Notes: a model not told the origin generated them from the letters alone. A stretch of DNA of 64,000 nucleotides from DATFLS01 sp964413425 (GCA_964413425.1 CAYPST010000009.1:1-64000); one strand, 5' to 3'. Positions 36,973-46,894 are shown, numbered from the stretch's first letter. Made by a program: numbers and translations.

Positions 36973-37869
36973 TTACTCCACTGCATAGACGTCTGCTCTG
37001 CGCCGGCTTCTCTGGAGCATAACCATATCCGTGGTATAAATGATGAGTGCTGCCCAGACTAATATGAATCCAATCAGACGAACCGTGTCGAACGGTTCCC
37101 TGTACACGAACACCCCCAACAAAAACTGGAGGGTCGGTGCAATGTATTGAAGAATTCCGATGGTGGAAAGCAGCACCCGCTGTGCGCCGTATGCGAATAA
37201 CAGCAGGGGAAGCGCCGTTGCCACGCCTGTGAAGGCCAGTAACAGATTAATGGAAAGACTGGCATGCCCGAAATGGGCAATACCGGCGCTTTCAAAGTAA
37301 ATGAGAACGCCCAGAGCCGGGAGGAAAAGAAACATCATTTCCAGGGAAAGGCCGCTCAAAGATCCCAGAGATGCGGTTTTCCGCAGCAGCCCGTACAGAG
37401 CGAAAGTGATTGCCAGGGTCAGAGAGATCCAGGGGAGCTGGCCGTACCGGATGGCGAGATAGAGCACTCCCACTCCCGCAATCCCGATAGCTACCCATTG
37501 CCACCGCCGGGGCCGCTCCCTGAGAATAAACACTCCGAGAAGGACATTCAACAGAGGATTAATGAAATAGCCCAGACTTGCTTCCACAACATGATTGGAA
37601 TTGACCGCATAGATGTAGGTGAACCAGTTGACAGCAAGCAGCAGTGCACTGCCGGTGAACGAAATCAACACCCGCCGATCCTGCCACACGCTGACGAACC
37701 ATTTCCATTGATTGCGCATCGACAGCAGCACCACCAGAAACATCAGGGACCAGACCATCCGATGGAAAAGAATCTCAATGGCAGGCACGGTCTGGATAAG
37801 TTTCCAGTAGACGGGCAACACCCCCCATAATCCATACGCACCGATGGCTGCCAGCATGCCCTTATTCAT
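36973..37869 (-). CDS. rarD: EamA-family permease of the RarD type
   Basis: 298 residues with ten hydrophobic helices in two EamA repeats. The opening GMLAAIGAYGLWGVLPVYWKL (4-24) and HRMVWSLM match RarD. The RarD/DMT group exports or imports small metabolites; chloramphenicol resistance was attributed to RarD, but the native substrate is unknown. Convergent with mpgP across 29 bp. Confidence 0.88.
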   Translation of the reverse strand: MNKGMLAAIGAYGLWGVLPVYWKLIQTVPAIEILFHRMVWSLMFLVVLLSMRNQWKWFVSVWQDRRVLISFTGSALLLAVNWFTYIYAVNSNHVVEASLGYFINPLLNVLLGVFILRERPRRWQWVAIGIAGVGVLYLAIRYGQLPWISLTLAITFALYGLLRKTASLGSLSGLSLEMMFLFLPALGVLIYFESAGIAHFGHASLSINLLLAFTGVATALPLLLFAYGAQRVLLSTIGILQYIAPTLQFLLGVFVYREPFDTVRLIGFILVWAALIIYTTDMVMLQRSRRRADVYAVE

Positions 37870-38130
37870 TCCTGTCTCCTGATCTCTCCGGCTGCTTGTC
37901 CCCGCCTTTTATCCTGAAATTACAAAGAGGACGGTAAGAAATTTCCCCGGCAACTCAAAATGGTTTTTCATGGGGCATACAACCGTCCTGATTCTCTGGA
38001 ATCCGGGAGGTATGTATGGATGAGCGAATTCTCACACACTCCTCTCACCGGTCGCTTCACTCTCAGGTCAACAATTCATGTAGAGAGAGCCGGGAACGCA
38101 TGGCCAGGGTCATCTGAAGAAAAACAACAA

Positions 38131-38160
38131 CGCCCCGGCCAGAGCACACTCGCCGGGGCG
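38131..38160 (-). terminator. Rho-independent terminator of the phosphofructokinase gene
   Basis: CGCCCCGGC and GCCGGGGCG make a 9-bp GC stem. On the minus strand it is followed by a T-rich tract (TTGTTGTTTTTC). It lies 36 bp after the pfk stop. The remaining stretch 37870-38130 holds no gene. Confidence 0.8.
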
Positions 38161-38195
38161 CTGAGTATGTTTAACAGGACGCGGGTTGGATATTC

Positions 38196-39401
38196 TTAAT
38201 AGATCCGTCCGATCTTCCCCTTGAATTCCTGAAAGGTTGGTGTGTATTGTTCCGGTTTTCTGCCAAAAGTTATGCCCATAGTTTCATACAAAGCCACTTC
38301 TTCCAGATCGACGTGGCGCGGCTGGATGGCTTTTTCCGCCGGAATATACCGAACGGTGCCGCCGTTCACTTCGCTGACTGTCACACCACTTTTCCCGTCC
38401 ATCAACAGCAACACGGCACCGGCACCGGCTTCGAACCCGAAATTGGTATCGTAGGCCGAAGAATCGCCGCAGCGCACCAGGTGCTCCGGGACAATATGAC
38501 GGATTTCCAGCGCTTCATACACCCCATCCACGAACAGGCCCACCTCTTTCATGAATTGCTTGATATCATCGTCCTCTTCTATCCGCTGTTCGATTTGCTG
38601 CCGGGCATACTTGCCGGCTCCGGCCAGCTTTTTATGCCCGAAGGCGTCAGTGCCTGCGGATTCGTCCACCAGTTCGGTACCGTCGGCGTTCTGCAACCCT
38701 TCGGCAACCACAATCGAGTAGGTTCCCGCGTGGACGTCGGTTTCCCGAATCCGTCTGGTCAGCGTCGCTTTCAGGTGATCATACACAATATCCCACTCCA
38801 CAGGAATCTCCGGAATCAGGATGCAATCAGCTTCTGCTGCAATGCCCCCCCGAAATGCCGTATGACCGGCGTACCGGCCGAAGACCTCTGTCACAATCAC
38901 CCGATTATGGGTGCGGCCGGTGGTTTTTAAATCCTGCACAAATCTGGCGATCCGGTTTATGGTGGAGTCGCCACCGACCGAATAGGTCTGGAGGTCCAGA
39001 TCCATGGTCTTTGGCGCGTGCACACACTGGATGCCCTTATTCGACAGATCCACCATCACACTGCCGGTATCGTCTCCGCCGCTGATCACCAGAGCATCCA
39101 GCCCGTGCTTCTTTAATCCTTCCTTGATCCGCTCATACTTATCGGGATTCTCAATTTTTTTGACCTTCACCCGGGAATTTCCGGTTTCGGCTCCCCCGAG
39201 ATTGCCCCGAAATTGATCCAACCGGGTGGCATCAAATTGCACCAATTCATCAAAATCCACCAGATTATAGAGTCCCGCATACCCATTGGGTATGGCATAC
39301 AGCTCCAATCCGTTGGCATTCGCCATCGAGGCGGCTCCTTTAATGACGGCATTCAACCCGCCGCAGTCACCTCCGCCGGTTAACATGCCCAATTTCTTCA
39401 T
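38196..39401 (-). CDS. 6-phosphofructokinase, atypical motif type
   Basis: 401 residues. The N-terminal nucleotide loop reads GGGDCGGLNAVI (9-20) in place of the usual GGGDxPGLN. The phosphate site is GGDDTGS (108-114), where ATP enzymes usually have GGDGS and PPi enzymes GGDDS. The catalytic region PKTMDLD (130-136) replaces PKTIDND, keeping both aspartates. FGRYAGHTAF takes the MGR position. This pattern points to a PPi-like or divergent PFK of glycolysis rather than the E. coli PfkA type. Donor specificity is uncertain. Confidence 0.82.
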   Translation of the reverse strand: MKKLGMLTGGGDCGGLNAVIKGAASMANANGLELYAIPNGYAGLYNLVDFDELVQFDATRLDQFRGNLGGAETGNSRVKVKKIENPDKYERIKEGLKKHGLDALVISGGDDTGSVMVDLSNKGIQCVHAPKTMDLDLQTYSVGGDSTINRIARFVQDLKTTGRTHNRVIVTEVFGRYAGHTAFRGGIAAEADCILIPEIPVEWDIVYDHLKATLTRRIRETDVHAGTYSIVVAEGLQNADGTELVDESAGTDAFGHKKLAGAGKYARQQIEQRIEEDDDIKQFMKEVGLFVDGVYEALEIRHIVPEHLVRCGDSSAYDTNFGFEAGAGAVLLLMDGKSGVTVSEVNGGTVRYIPAEKAIQPRHVDLEEVALYETMGITFGRKPEQYTPTFQEFKGKIGRIY

Positions 39402-39844
39402 ACATAACCTCCCATCGGTTGAAGTTCATTTCTGCAAATCACTGTTTCTTTCTCTATTGACATATCGAGCATCTCCGCAATTCGTGCTTCAAACTGAACT
39501 ATCGCTCCATACCTCAGAGTCCGGCACTCTCCTCTATTTCAGGGACACAAGTTAAGAAATTCTCTGGTAATTGAACAATCATCTAATCCGCAGGAGGATA
39601 CATTTCCCGTTATTGGTGCAGAGAAGGAAGGATTCGGTATGGAACGAACCAGTCAACTCCACTGAGAATTAAGCGTGCGAGCATCGCCAGACTGGATTAT
39701 ACGGCTGGGAACGGCAGCTGAAAGGGGCAGAAGGCATATATTCCTCCGGAACAGCGAGCAGACTCCTTAAAAATATTCGGCGGTGCACCCTGTCCTCCGG
39801 AATTACGTACAGAAGACAATAGAGGCATTAGCCATTCATAATGC
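39402..39844. other. 443-bp gap without a gene
   Basis: No supported frame. Near 39819-39850 the sequence AGGCATTA ... TAATGCCT forms a small stem that reaches into the lipoprotein stop codon and may end its transcript. Confidence 0.45.
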
Positions 39845-40288
39845 CTATTGATCGATGAAGCGATAGCCCGCCAGCAGAACCTTCGGATCCTCCCCGGTGC
39901 CAACTTCCTTGAAGATAAACTCGGTGAATACCGTCCGATCCTTATACTGCAGGACGTAACTGACCATGTATCGGTCGGACTCGATTTGCTGACAGCTTGC
40001 CATTCCGGAAAACCGCAATTTCAGCTCCCCGTAATCTTCGGTAAAAGAGTGTAGTCGATGGGAAAAATCTTGAAAGGACACTGCGTTTTTTAATGAATCA
40101 GAGAACACCTCCCGATACAGTCGCTCATATTGCTCCTCTGCAATGAAACCAGCCAGTTTATTCGATTGCATACACACATTCGAAACTGTAATCCGGATGG
40201 GCTCCTCAGGTATGATAAATTTGGAAGAGCAACCCACAATGAATACGAATATCCCGATCAGTGATATGATATACAAAATTTTTCTCAC
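39845..40288 (-). CDS. Lipoprotein of unknown function
   Basis: 147 residues from GTG 40288, chosen because GGAAGGAG lies 7 bp upstream; the in-frame extension upstream has no site. The signal peptide ends in the lipobox IVGC. The mature part has no family I recognise and is 110-120 residues of mixed alpha/beta with two conserved-looking cysteines. First member, at the left end, of a minus-strand run of envelope genes (39.8-50.3 kb). Confidence 0.68.
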   Translation of the reverse strand: MRKILYIISLIGIFVFIVGCSSKFIIPEEPIRITVSNVCMQSNKLAGFIAEEQYERLYREVFSDSLKNAVSFQDFSHRLHSFTEDYGELKLRFSGMASCQQIESDRYMVSYVLQYKDRTVFTEFIFKEVGTGEDPKVLLAGYRFIDQ

Positions 40289-40410
40289 ACTGAAACTCCT
40301 TCCGCAGTCAGCTTGCAATGCCTTCCGCAATGGAAACAGATTCGGGAAGACAGATTATATTAGGTCCGTGATATTATCCTTTTTTATCCGTAAGCATCCC
40401 CTGCTATATC

Positions 40411-40465
40411 CACAATCGATCGGGACCGGCTGTTTCTTCTGTGTCATCCGTGTGCGACTATTTTG
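40411..40465. repeat. Solo family A end
   Basis: The phrase TCTGTGTCATCCGTGTGCGA matches the right arms of family A copies at 11106 and 62857. No opposite arm is seen nearby, so it may be a decayed copy. Confidence 0.55.
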
Positions 40466-40475
40466 TTCAAGCTGG

Positions 40476-40904
40476 CTAACATAAGACACCCTGTTTCCGG
40501 GTTCGATACTCAATAGCTAATCCCACCAGAACGAACAGGGAGAGGATCATTAACATCAGATATATTCCGAACGAAACCTGCGTTTGCAATAACTTCAGCA
40601 GGCCGAAAGATATAAGGCCCAGCCCAATACATACACACCCGGCGGGTGAATTGCCCCAGATTTTGCCACTCGGGACCTTGTCCATACTCAGTAGCAAGGA
40701 AATGAACAACCCGAAGATACCAGCTGCTAGGATAAATACGTCCTTGACGGCTGAGATAATAGGGGCTGTATCCTCGAAAAAAGTGGTCAGAGCAAAACCG
40801 GCGATGAGCAGGAAAGCATAAACGAGCATAAATAACAAAATCCAATGACTCTTTAATGTCCGGTGAATCACATGGAATCCCGCCGATTGTATCTGGGTGG
40901 ACAT
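40476..40904 (-). CDS. Small multi-pass membrane protein
   Basis: 142 residues with four hydrophobic segments (about 22-42, 52-72, 88-108, 112-132). No family recognised. No strong ribosome site is seen before the ATG. It sits 64 bp from the next membrane gene, which suggests a shared transcript. Confidence 0.55.
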   Translation of the reverse strand: MSTQIQSAGFHVIHRTLKSHWILLFMLVYAFLLIAGFALTTFFEDTAPIISAVKDVFILAAGIFGLFISLLLSMDKVPSGKIWGNSPAGCVCIGLGLISFGLLKLLQTQVSFGIYLMLMILSLFVLVGLAIEYRTRKQGVLC

Positions 40905-40968
40905 AGTTGTTCAGTTCACGTTACTGTTCATCTTTTGAAGCACCGAGGAACAATGGTTCGACTATGCG

Positions 40969-41595
40969 TCAGAGTTCTACTTTCCTGAGCAGTAGACCCG
41001 TGGTGGAGACCCGCAGTTCAAATTGTTCTCTCCTGCGGGCCATGATAAAGGTGGCTGATCCGTACTCGGCATCCACCAGCGGTTCGAAAACAGGATACCG
41101 CCGTCGTAAATCAAACAGATTCACAGGTTTCGTCCTGGCTAATGAATAGACCGTCCGCATTTTGGTTTGCTCATCCTGCAGACTGGTATAGCGACCGGCC
41201 ACCCGATCCAGCTCATACAGCGTATGAATTCCCAGGACATTCGCAATAGGCTTCCATTTGAGAATATGGGCATCCACATACAGCTCGTCCCCGGCCAGCA
41301 CGAATCTTGAGGTGGTTTTATCCGGAAAATAAAAAGTGGCTTCGAACGTTTCCTGCCCGGTGGGACGGGTCTCCACCACCGCAATCAGTTTCTCCCTGGT
41401 CAGCGCCCGATAGCCCTGCACGGACACCGAAAGGAACGCCGAAAACCCGGCCAGAAGCAAAAAGAGAATTCCGAGCAGCAGGCTGACCGTACTCCCCAGC
41501 ATCCGTTTTTTCCTCAATGTTGTCCAACCAAGGATAAAAAAGACAAGACTTACGATACCGAAGAAGACAGCAATCAGAATCAGATAGGTTCCCAT
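40969..41595 (-). CDS. Membrane-anchored protein with two N-terminal helices
   Basis: 208 residues from ATG 41595 (in-frame extension to 41634 rejected for lack of a ribosome site). Two hydrophobic helices (about 3-25 and 33-57) precede a soluble beta-rich domain that resembles the efflux-pump-annotated hypothetical family with a KWKPIANVLG stretch. I recognise the layout but not a defined function. Likely located at the inner membrane with the domain in the periplasm. Confidence 0.6.
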   Translation of the reverse strand: MGTYLILIAVFFGIVSLVFFILGWTTLRKKRMLGSTVSLLLGILFLLLAGFSAFLSVSVQGYRALTREKLIAVVETRPTGQETFEATFYFPDKTTSRFVLAGDELYVDAHILKWKPIANVLGIHTLYELDRVAGRYTSLQDEQTKMRTVYSLARTKPVNLFDLRRRYPVFEPLVDAEYGSATFIMARRREQFELRVSTTGLLLRKVEL

Positions 41596-42006
41596 GACAT
41601 ACTCTTGATGCCTGTTATTAACCCGCCAGGTCAACCGATGAAGATAACAGCAGGCGCCCGATGGTCCGCAACCGCTTCCGGGTGATACTCATCCTAAGAT
41701 AACATGCAAAAGAGGCTTCTACCACTAAAAATTGTCAATGCATATTCTAAAGAAGAGAGGACGGAATACGATAAGAAGGAGGTCCGGAACAAGGAGGGTT
41801 CTCCCGGGGGTTCCTAAAAACCGACCACTTTGCCGGATACCGTAAGTTAACTCGGACGTTCACTCCCAGGTCCGGTAATAGACGACAGCGAAAATTTCAC
41901 GTTAATATGAGAACCGAGAGCTGAGGGTACAAATTTTTTCTTCTGCATTCCGTCATACAATGGTCCGGAGGAATCTGCAGGAAATTTATGGTTATTCCAA
42001 TGATCC
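41596..42006. other. Gap before the serpin gene
   Basis: About 410 bp with no gene, no repeat of families A-D and no obvious promoter. Confidence 0.4.
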
Positions 42007-43257
42007 TCATCCGTTCCATTCCGGTGCGGTAATGGCCCCCAGAAACAGAATAGTATTGGTGTGACGTTCCCGGATGGCAAAGATGAACGGCCTGTTCACC
42101 ACCATTGTAAAACGATCTGGCTGAACCGAGGTCACCCCGACGCCGACAGATGTCACAGCCGCCGCTTCGGTCCCTTTTTCATCCACCCGGACGAATGTTT
42201 TATGCAGTACTTCGCTGATAAATAACCGGTTCCCCTGGTCGTACACTTCCTGGCTGATGCCGGAAAAATCGGCTCTGCCGGGATCAAAGGCAATCCCCAT
42301 TCCCAGGGATTCAAGCATATTGTTCAGGAGCGCTTTATATTCGATGCTGAACTTCGGAAGCCGGAGAGTCCCTTCCCGTTTCTCAAACTGATCCATCCAG
42401 TCCAGCCACTGCTGCAGATCAAGGAGCTCAATAAGCTGGGAACGATGAGAATCAGGTTTGGGAAGCAGAACCACCATACTGAAATCACCATCTCCGTACG
42501 GTAAATCGATAGCCTGAAAGTTATCGGTTTCGAAATATGGGAACTCCTGTTCAATGGACATCATATCGCATTGAACCTCTTCACCTTCCGCCGGATAAAA
42601 CGGGGCTTGCTGGGTGTGCTTGGGTTCGAATTGATAGGTCCAGTCTCCTTTGAAATAGATGGCGTTCATCAGGTACATCACCATCTCAGGCGGGATGCTG
42701 TCCAGGATTTTGGTGATTTTGTCGTGTGTGCCGGAAGCCACCCAATTGTTAATAATGTCAACACTTCCGGGATCGTCAAAGTTCAGGTTGGTTACCTCTG
42801 CGTCGAAATATTGCGTGTTCACATCGATGAATGGCTGCTCCACGGGCAATCCCTGCCGTATCCAGATTGCATTGGCTATCTCCAGGGCGACCTTGGGATC
42901 GAGTTCAGTCAGCTGCTCAATCATATCCTGGTAGGATTCATTGATTTCCTGGCGGGAGAGGTCGGCGTAGCCCAGAGCGTTTCGCAGGGAATCGTAGGTG
43001 GCCTTCTCCGCTCCGTTCAGTGTCATACCCAGCGCCATGGAAACACTTAGCGGAGAAATAAATACGTTGTTCTCGCCCTCATGACCGGCGACTTCTTTAA
43101 ATAGATCGAAGCCGAACAGGTTGTCGGCTTCCACCAGCTGCATCTGCGTTTTCGTGAGTTGCAACGTCTTCTCCGGTGTTGATCCTGTAATGAGTCCTTC
43201 GCATCGAGTGAACCCAAATAAAACTATAAATAATATGACGAAAACACGATAATTCAT
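42007..43257 (-). CDS. Serpin (protease inhibitor), exported
   Basis: 416 residues. The serpin fold is evident: FISPLSVSMALGMTLNGA (about 66-83), NAIWIRQGLPV, the YFKGDWTYQFEPKHT strand, and the hinge EKGTEAAAVTSVGVG. By alignment from the hinge, P1-P1' would be a Thr-Ser pair, but the loop is about 3 residues longer than in antitrypsin, so P1 may differ. The shutter/breach end is NRPFIFAI. An N-terminal signal (hydrophobic 3-18 with Cys19) suggests export, possibly as a lipoprotein. It would inhibit serine or cysteine proteases at the cell surface. Confidence 0.9.
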   Translation of the reverse strand: MNYRVFVILFIVLFGFTRCEGLITGSTPEKTLQLTKTQMQLVEADNLFGFDLFKEVAGHEGENNVFISPLSVSMALGMTLNGAEKATYDSLRNALGYADLSRQEINESYQDMIEQLTELDPKVALEIANAIWIRQGLPVEQPFIDVNTQYFDAEVTNLNFDDPGSVDIINNWVASGTHDKITKILDSIPPEMVMYLMNAIYFKGDWTYQFEPKHTQQAPFYPAEGEEVQCDMMSIEQEFPYFETDNFQAIDLPYGDGDFSMVVLLPKPDSHRSQLIELLDLQQWLDWMDQFEKREGTLRLPKFSIEYKALLNNMLESLGMGIAFDPGRADFSGISQEVYDQGNRLFISEVLHKTFVRVDEKGTEAAAVTSVGVGVTSVQPDRFTMVVNRPFIFAIRERHTNTILFLGAITAPEWNG

Positions 43258-43403
43258 CGCTCTGTCCTCGTTTTCCCTTTGTGATAATATGTGTTATTCA
43301 TGATCTCCACCATCAACTCACCTCATTTACACTGCTTCCCACACCGGATGTTCGATTGTTGCCCGGAACAATATGGCATTCCAACTTCGCTTTCTGTTCA
43401 CGG

Positions 43404-43589
43404 CTAATTCCGGTTCAACAGTTTTACCACCTGCAGCAACCCTCCTACCAGCGCAAGCACCAGCAGAAGGACGAGCAGCCGGAGGACGGTCAGCAGTATT
43501 CCGAATTCCGGCAAGCCCGTCAGGACCAGCAGAATGAGGCCCAGGAGTATTAAATATGGTATCGCTCTTGATTTCTGTCGGAATTCCAT
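43404..43589 (-). CDS. Small hydrophobic protein
   Basis: 61 residues, mostly hydrophobic (LLGLILLVLTGL, later LLVLLLVLALVGGLL), giving two short membrane segments after a basic N-terminus. A weak purine stretch CGGAAA lies just upstream. It lies between the serpin and the barrel gene. Several other frames cover the same bases, so I give it modest confidence. Confidence 0.4.
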   Translation of the reverse strand: MEFRQKSRAIPYLILLGLILLVLTGLPEFGILLTVLRLLVLLLVLALVGGLLQVVKLLNRN

Positions 43590-43667
43590 AATTTCCGATC
43601 GTCAAATTTTTATTCGCTCAATCTGCACATCTTTTTGTGTCTTTAATCAACTCCGAAGCACGTGTTA

Positions 43668-44660
43668 TTACCTGGTTTTTTTCAACGGCAGCACGGCATT
43701 CACCGCCAGGTTGATATCGGCATCCGCAATACCTTCGAACGTGCTCAGGTACCGCACTCCGGTATCCAGCGACAGCCAGGGCAACATATAAAAGCGAATC
43801 CCGGCGATCCCGACCCAGGCGTAATCTATGAAGGGCTCCTTTTTTTTCACATCGTAATCCAGATTCGGGATGGCAGAGAGTTCCGCCAGGATCTGGGTTG
43901 ATTCGTTGGCATTCATGATGAACCCGCCGAATGGCTGGAGGATATTCTCCTGTTTGGCCGGAAACTCGATATAATCCATCGTTTCTTCTGCTTCATCATA
44001 AATCCACTGCCCCCCGCCCCTGGTCCGGACGTCTGTGAGACTCATGCCGCCATACAAACCACCCAACTCCCCTTCGAAGCCGACGATGGCATAAAGGGTG
44101 GTAAACCGGGTCTGCAAGGCCAGCGACCTCAGCTGATACCCCTTGTTGGCATCGGCAAAACCCATCCGCAGAGATTCCCAGACCGCCTCTCCCTGTTCAA
44201 TCGCTTCACTCCAGGCGGCGGACCGGAGCTGCAGCGCCATCTGTGGGATATACCAGTGATATCGCATGGCCTCGGGTATTAGGTGCACCTTGAACGTGCG
44301 GGAGGGAAACCGTGATTCCCGGCCAGTCAGCTGGTTTTCCACCTGGGTGGAACTCAGTTCGATTTCAGCCACGTTTCCAAGACCCAGGCCTATTCTCCCC
44401 TCAATACCTCCACTCTCTTTTTCGCCATAGAAACTGCCCCCGGAGGCATACACTTCCATGGTCCGCAGAACCTTTCCGGTGGGAATCACAAAAAACTTGG
44501 AGGGATGGGAAGCCCTGTTCAAATGATTCAGTATCGTCTGCTGGAAGAAATCCCTGTTATCCTGTTCCGATTGTTTTGCAGGCGGCTCGGAAGACCAGAG
44601 GCAGGTCAATGGGAGAAGAAGCAGCGGACAAATAAGTACGATAATTCTTTGTAATTTCAT
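43668..44660 (-). CDS. Outer-membrane barrel-like protein of unknown function
   Basis: 330 residues from ATG 44660, which has GGAGG 6 bp upstream. A Sec signal peptide (MKLQRIIVLICPLLLLPL) is followed by a polar region and alternating beta-strands with many Gly/aromatic residues (for example GFEGELGGLYGGMSLTDV). The pattern suggests a beta-barrel or a large beta-sandwich, but no family was recognised. Part of the envelope gene run. Confidence 0.65.
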   Translation of the reverse strand: MKLQRIIVLICPLLLLPLTCLWSSEPPAKQSEQDNRDFFQQTILNHLNRASHPSKFFVIPTGKVLRTMEVYASGGSFYGEKESGGIEGRIGLGLGNVAEIELSSTQVENQLTGRESRFPSRTFKVHLIPEAMRYHWYIPQMALQLRSAAWSEAIEQGEAVWESLRMGFADANKGYQLRSLALQTRFTTLYAIVGFEGELGGLYGGMSLTDVRTRGGGQWIYDEAEETMDYIEFPAKQENILQPFGGFIMNANESTQILAELSAIPNLDYDVKKKEPFIDYAWVGIAGIRFYMLPWLSLDTGVRYLSTFEGIADADINLAVNAVLPLKKTR

Positions 44661-45046
44661 CAGGAACCTCCATTGAATTGACCTATTGATATCCTTGTTT
44701 CTATCGGTCAAGAAATCCTTTTATATGACTATTAAGTTAACTCAGTGAAGAGCGAGCTGGTTGCGCTCCCGACGAGGCAGTCCGAGCGGAGGGCCGATTT
44801 GGCGGCCCGGAGCGGCAAGCACTCCCCCCCTCAAACCTGCTCCCGGGGGTGTTGGGTTTTTGCACTTTTGAGTTTTTGAATTTTGGAATTTTGGGTTCTT
44901 GCCTTCTTGTTTCCTTGCTCTCCCGGCTCGGGAGCATGGACTATATAGCATCGAGTTTTGATTTTTGGACATTGAGTATTGGAGTTTTGAGTTTCTGCAT
45001 TCTTGGTTTCTTTCTGCTCCCTGCAAAGAAGCACCGCGAGCGAAGA
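44661..45046. other. Gap holding family C repeat copy 1
   Basis: No gene. Starts with GC-rich sequence (about 44750-44850) and continues into the repeat at 44860-45035. Confidence 0.5.
44860..45035. repeat. Family C repeat, copy 1
   Basis: It is built from TTTTGGAATTTTGGG-type words around a CTCCCGGCTCGGGAG palindrome and ATATAGCATCGAGTTTTGA. The same sequence occurs in inverse orientation at 49045-49163 with about 85-90% identity by eye. No coding capacity. Confidence 0.8.
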
Positions 45047-45499
45047 CTACCGGATCTCGAGTTCCGCTTGCAGTACTCCCTCCTGCTGAAATAAACGCAG
45101 GATGTCTATAATATCTGCCGGGTGCACGGCGAGGTCGAGTAACGCCATGACAATTTGCCCCACCGTTACAGCGTCGTCCCAATTCACCCGTTCATTCGAT
45201 CCTTGATTGACACCGCCTCCTGGCTCAGGAGCAATCCGGATGTGAATCCCTTGATACACCATCGCTGATTTATAGACAGGCACCGAAGATCCTGCCATTA
45301 TCCGGCCGGTACGCTGGCTTATGATAATCCGGTCTGATCGAAATTTTCTGTCGTCTGCCGGGCGCTCCGCGCAAAATTCGGTGGCTTCTTCCCCGAAATG
45401 AAGATCCCGCTGAGAGTAAACGCCATCACTGATCACCGGCAGCGCCCAACAGATGGTGGCAGGTAGTGTAAGAACCAAAACGAGGAATACTTTATTCAT
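45047..45499 (-). CDS. Stand-alone FlgI (flagellar P-ring) C-terminal-like domain
   Basis: 150 residues with a signal peptide (cut near CWA). The C-terminal 100 residues track the FlgI C-terminus: RIIISQRTGRIMAG (VVNxxxGxVV position), SAMVYQGIHIRI, and the end TVGQIVMALLDLAVHPADIIDILRLF with a QAELEI finish, matching the RALNALGATPxDLxxIL ... AxLEII pattern of P-ring proteins. The first two-thirds of FlgI are absent and there are no other complete flagellar genes here. It has a proper start and an intact frame, so it may be an exapted periplasmic domain rather than a pseudogene. Confidence 0.72.
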   Translation of the reverse strand: MNKVFLVLVLTLPATICWALPVISDGVYSQRDLHFGEEATEFCAERPADDRKFRSDRIIISQRTGRIMAGSSVPVYKSAMVYQGIHIRIAPEPGGGVNQGSNERVNWDDAVTVGQIVMALLDLAVHPADIIDILRLFQQEGVLQAELEIR

Positions 45500-45847
45500 T
45501 ATTCTCCTTCCTGTGTGGAAAAAACAAATGTTGTGCCACTGTCATACGCAGGATTGACGCATAACAAATCCCGGGGGTGGCACAGTCACAGAAACCTTAG
45601 ATTGTCGAAAAGCAGTCTCTTCCGTTCAACTCCTGCTCATGGGTGGTTGTGAAGTTCCTGTGGCATAAGAAGGAATAAAAGAGTATGGACTTGAAATATC
45701 AACTGAAAGATAATAAAACCATTTGGTTTGCTCGTTCCGGCGACAGTTTCATTTCGAGGACTTTTTTATCTCTCACATACTGACAAGCGAAATAACCTTC
45801 AGAAAGCTGAAAGATACTTCAGAAAACTGAGGGAATTGCATGTGATC
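45500..45847. other. Gap without a gene
   Basis: 348 bp. A TGTGCCAC (45531) ... GTGGCACA (45577) inverted pair lies just upstream of the FlgI-like gene and could be an operator or a leader stem. The minus-strand barrel gene ends at 45848. Confidence 0.4.
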
Positions 45848-46894
45848 TCACCAGTCATAGGTGACCCCCAGCTCAATGAGCACTTTATCATAGTAGCGAT
45901 TCAGCAGTACCGTTTCGTTCCGGAGCGAGCTGACCTGAAAATGTCCCCGCAGGTGGTCGTCAAACAGGTGTTCCAGACGAAAATGCGCCCTGTTCTGGGC
46001 CGGGCTTTCCGGGTCGAGGTACCCGCGTGTCACATGGTATTCGGGATATCGATATGTCTTCTGCGTCATTTGCACCACCACGTGATAAAAGGTGGTCCTT
46101 CCGATATGTCCGGTGAGATATCCCCGCAGGAAAAACTGGGTATAACTTCCGATGATACTGTTGGACAACGTTCGTTCAATCCCCCCGTGGAGGCCGGTGA
46201 TGATTTTATCTCTGTGCTGAAGGTGGAATCCGCAGGCAGCCCCGGTGTCTTTTTGATGATCGCTTAATCGTACTAACATACTCTCATTCCTCAGATCCCA
46301 GGCGCGGTAATCTTTATGTTCGATACGAAGGAGAGACAGGGTGCCGTCCAGCGAAAGGTGCCGGTCGAAAGAATACCTGCCGCTCACCTGGACTTCTGAG
46401 TGAACATAGCGAAAGTCGTCCCGGAATCGAGCAGTGGTTGCTCTGGATACGAATTCCAGCCAGCCGGTGAACTGAGGATTGAACGGATGTTGAAGTGCAG
46501 CCGTACATTCATACCAGCGAAAACTCCTGTTATTTTGATAATAGGCCTTCCGAAAGTGGGAGACTCCTCCGAGTATTGATATCCCCGGAAGCGCCTGATA
46601 GGCGACGCGTAATTCCGGCAGCAGAATAAGTTTGGATTCCTTGGCTACCGGGAGGTTTATAAAACTTTGTGTTAATAGTGACCCATTCAGATGCAGTGTG
46701 CCGTGTTCATACGAATCACCGGCACTCGCCCGCAACTTGATTCCCGGGGTACCGGTGGGTGATTGAATACTTTCGTCTACGTTCGAGTCGTAATATGGTG
46801 CAAACTGAAGTTGTCCCTCCCAGGCTCCGAGCTCCGTTGAGGTGCTGACAATACAGGAGGCAATAAGACCGGCAGCCAGTATTGCGCGCTTAAT
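45848..46894 (-). CDS. Outer-membrane beta-barrel protein, probable ATT start
   Basis: 348 residues if translation begins at ATT 46894. The residues just after (KRAILAAGLIASCIVS) make a textbook signal peptide. AGGAGG lies 9 bases upstream, and the ATT overlaps the stop codon TAA of the upstream ORF (CATTAAG). No ATG, GTG or TTG exists in frame between that site and the signal sequence; the in-frame extension upstream lies inside another gene and has no signal-like character. The mature protein has alternating strands and ends in a DW, as barrels do. Function unknown. Confidence 0.66.
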   Translation of the reverse strand: MKRAILAAGLIASCIVSTSTELGAWEGQLQFAPYYDSNVDESIQSPTGTPGIKLRASAGDSYEHGTLHLNGSLLTQSFINLPVAKESKLILLPELRVAYQALPGISILGGVSHFRKAYYQNNRSFRWYECTAALQHPFNPQFTGWLEFVSRATTARFRDDFRYVHSEVQVSGRYSFDRHLSLDGTLSLLRIEHKDYRAWDLRNESMLVRLSDHQKDTGAACGFHLQHRDKIITGLHGGIERTLSNSIIGSYTQFFLRGYLTGHIGRTTFYHVVVQMTQKTYRYPEYHVTRGYLDPESPAQNRAHFRLEHLFDDHLRGHFQVSSLRNETVLLNRYYDKVLIELGVTYDW

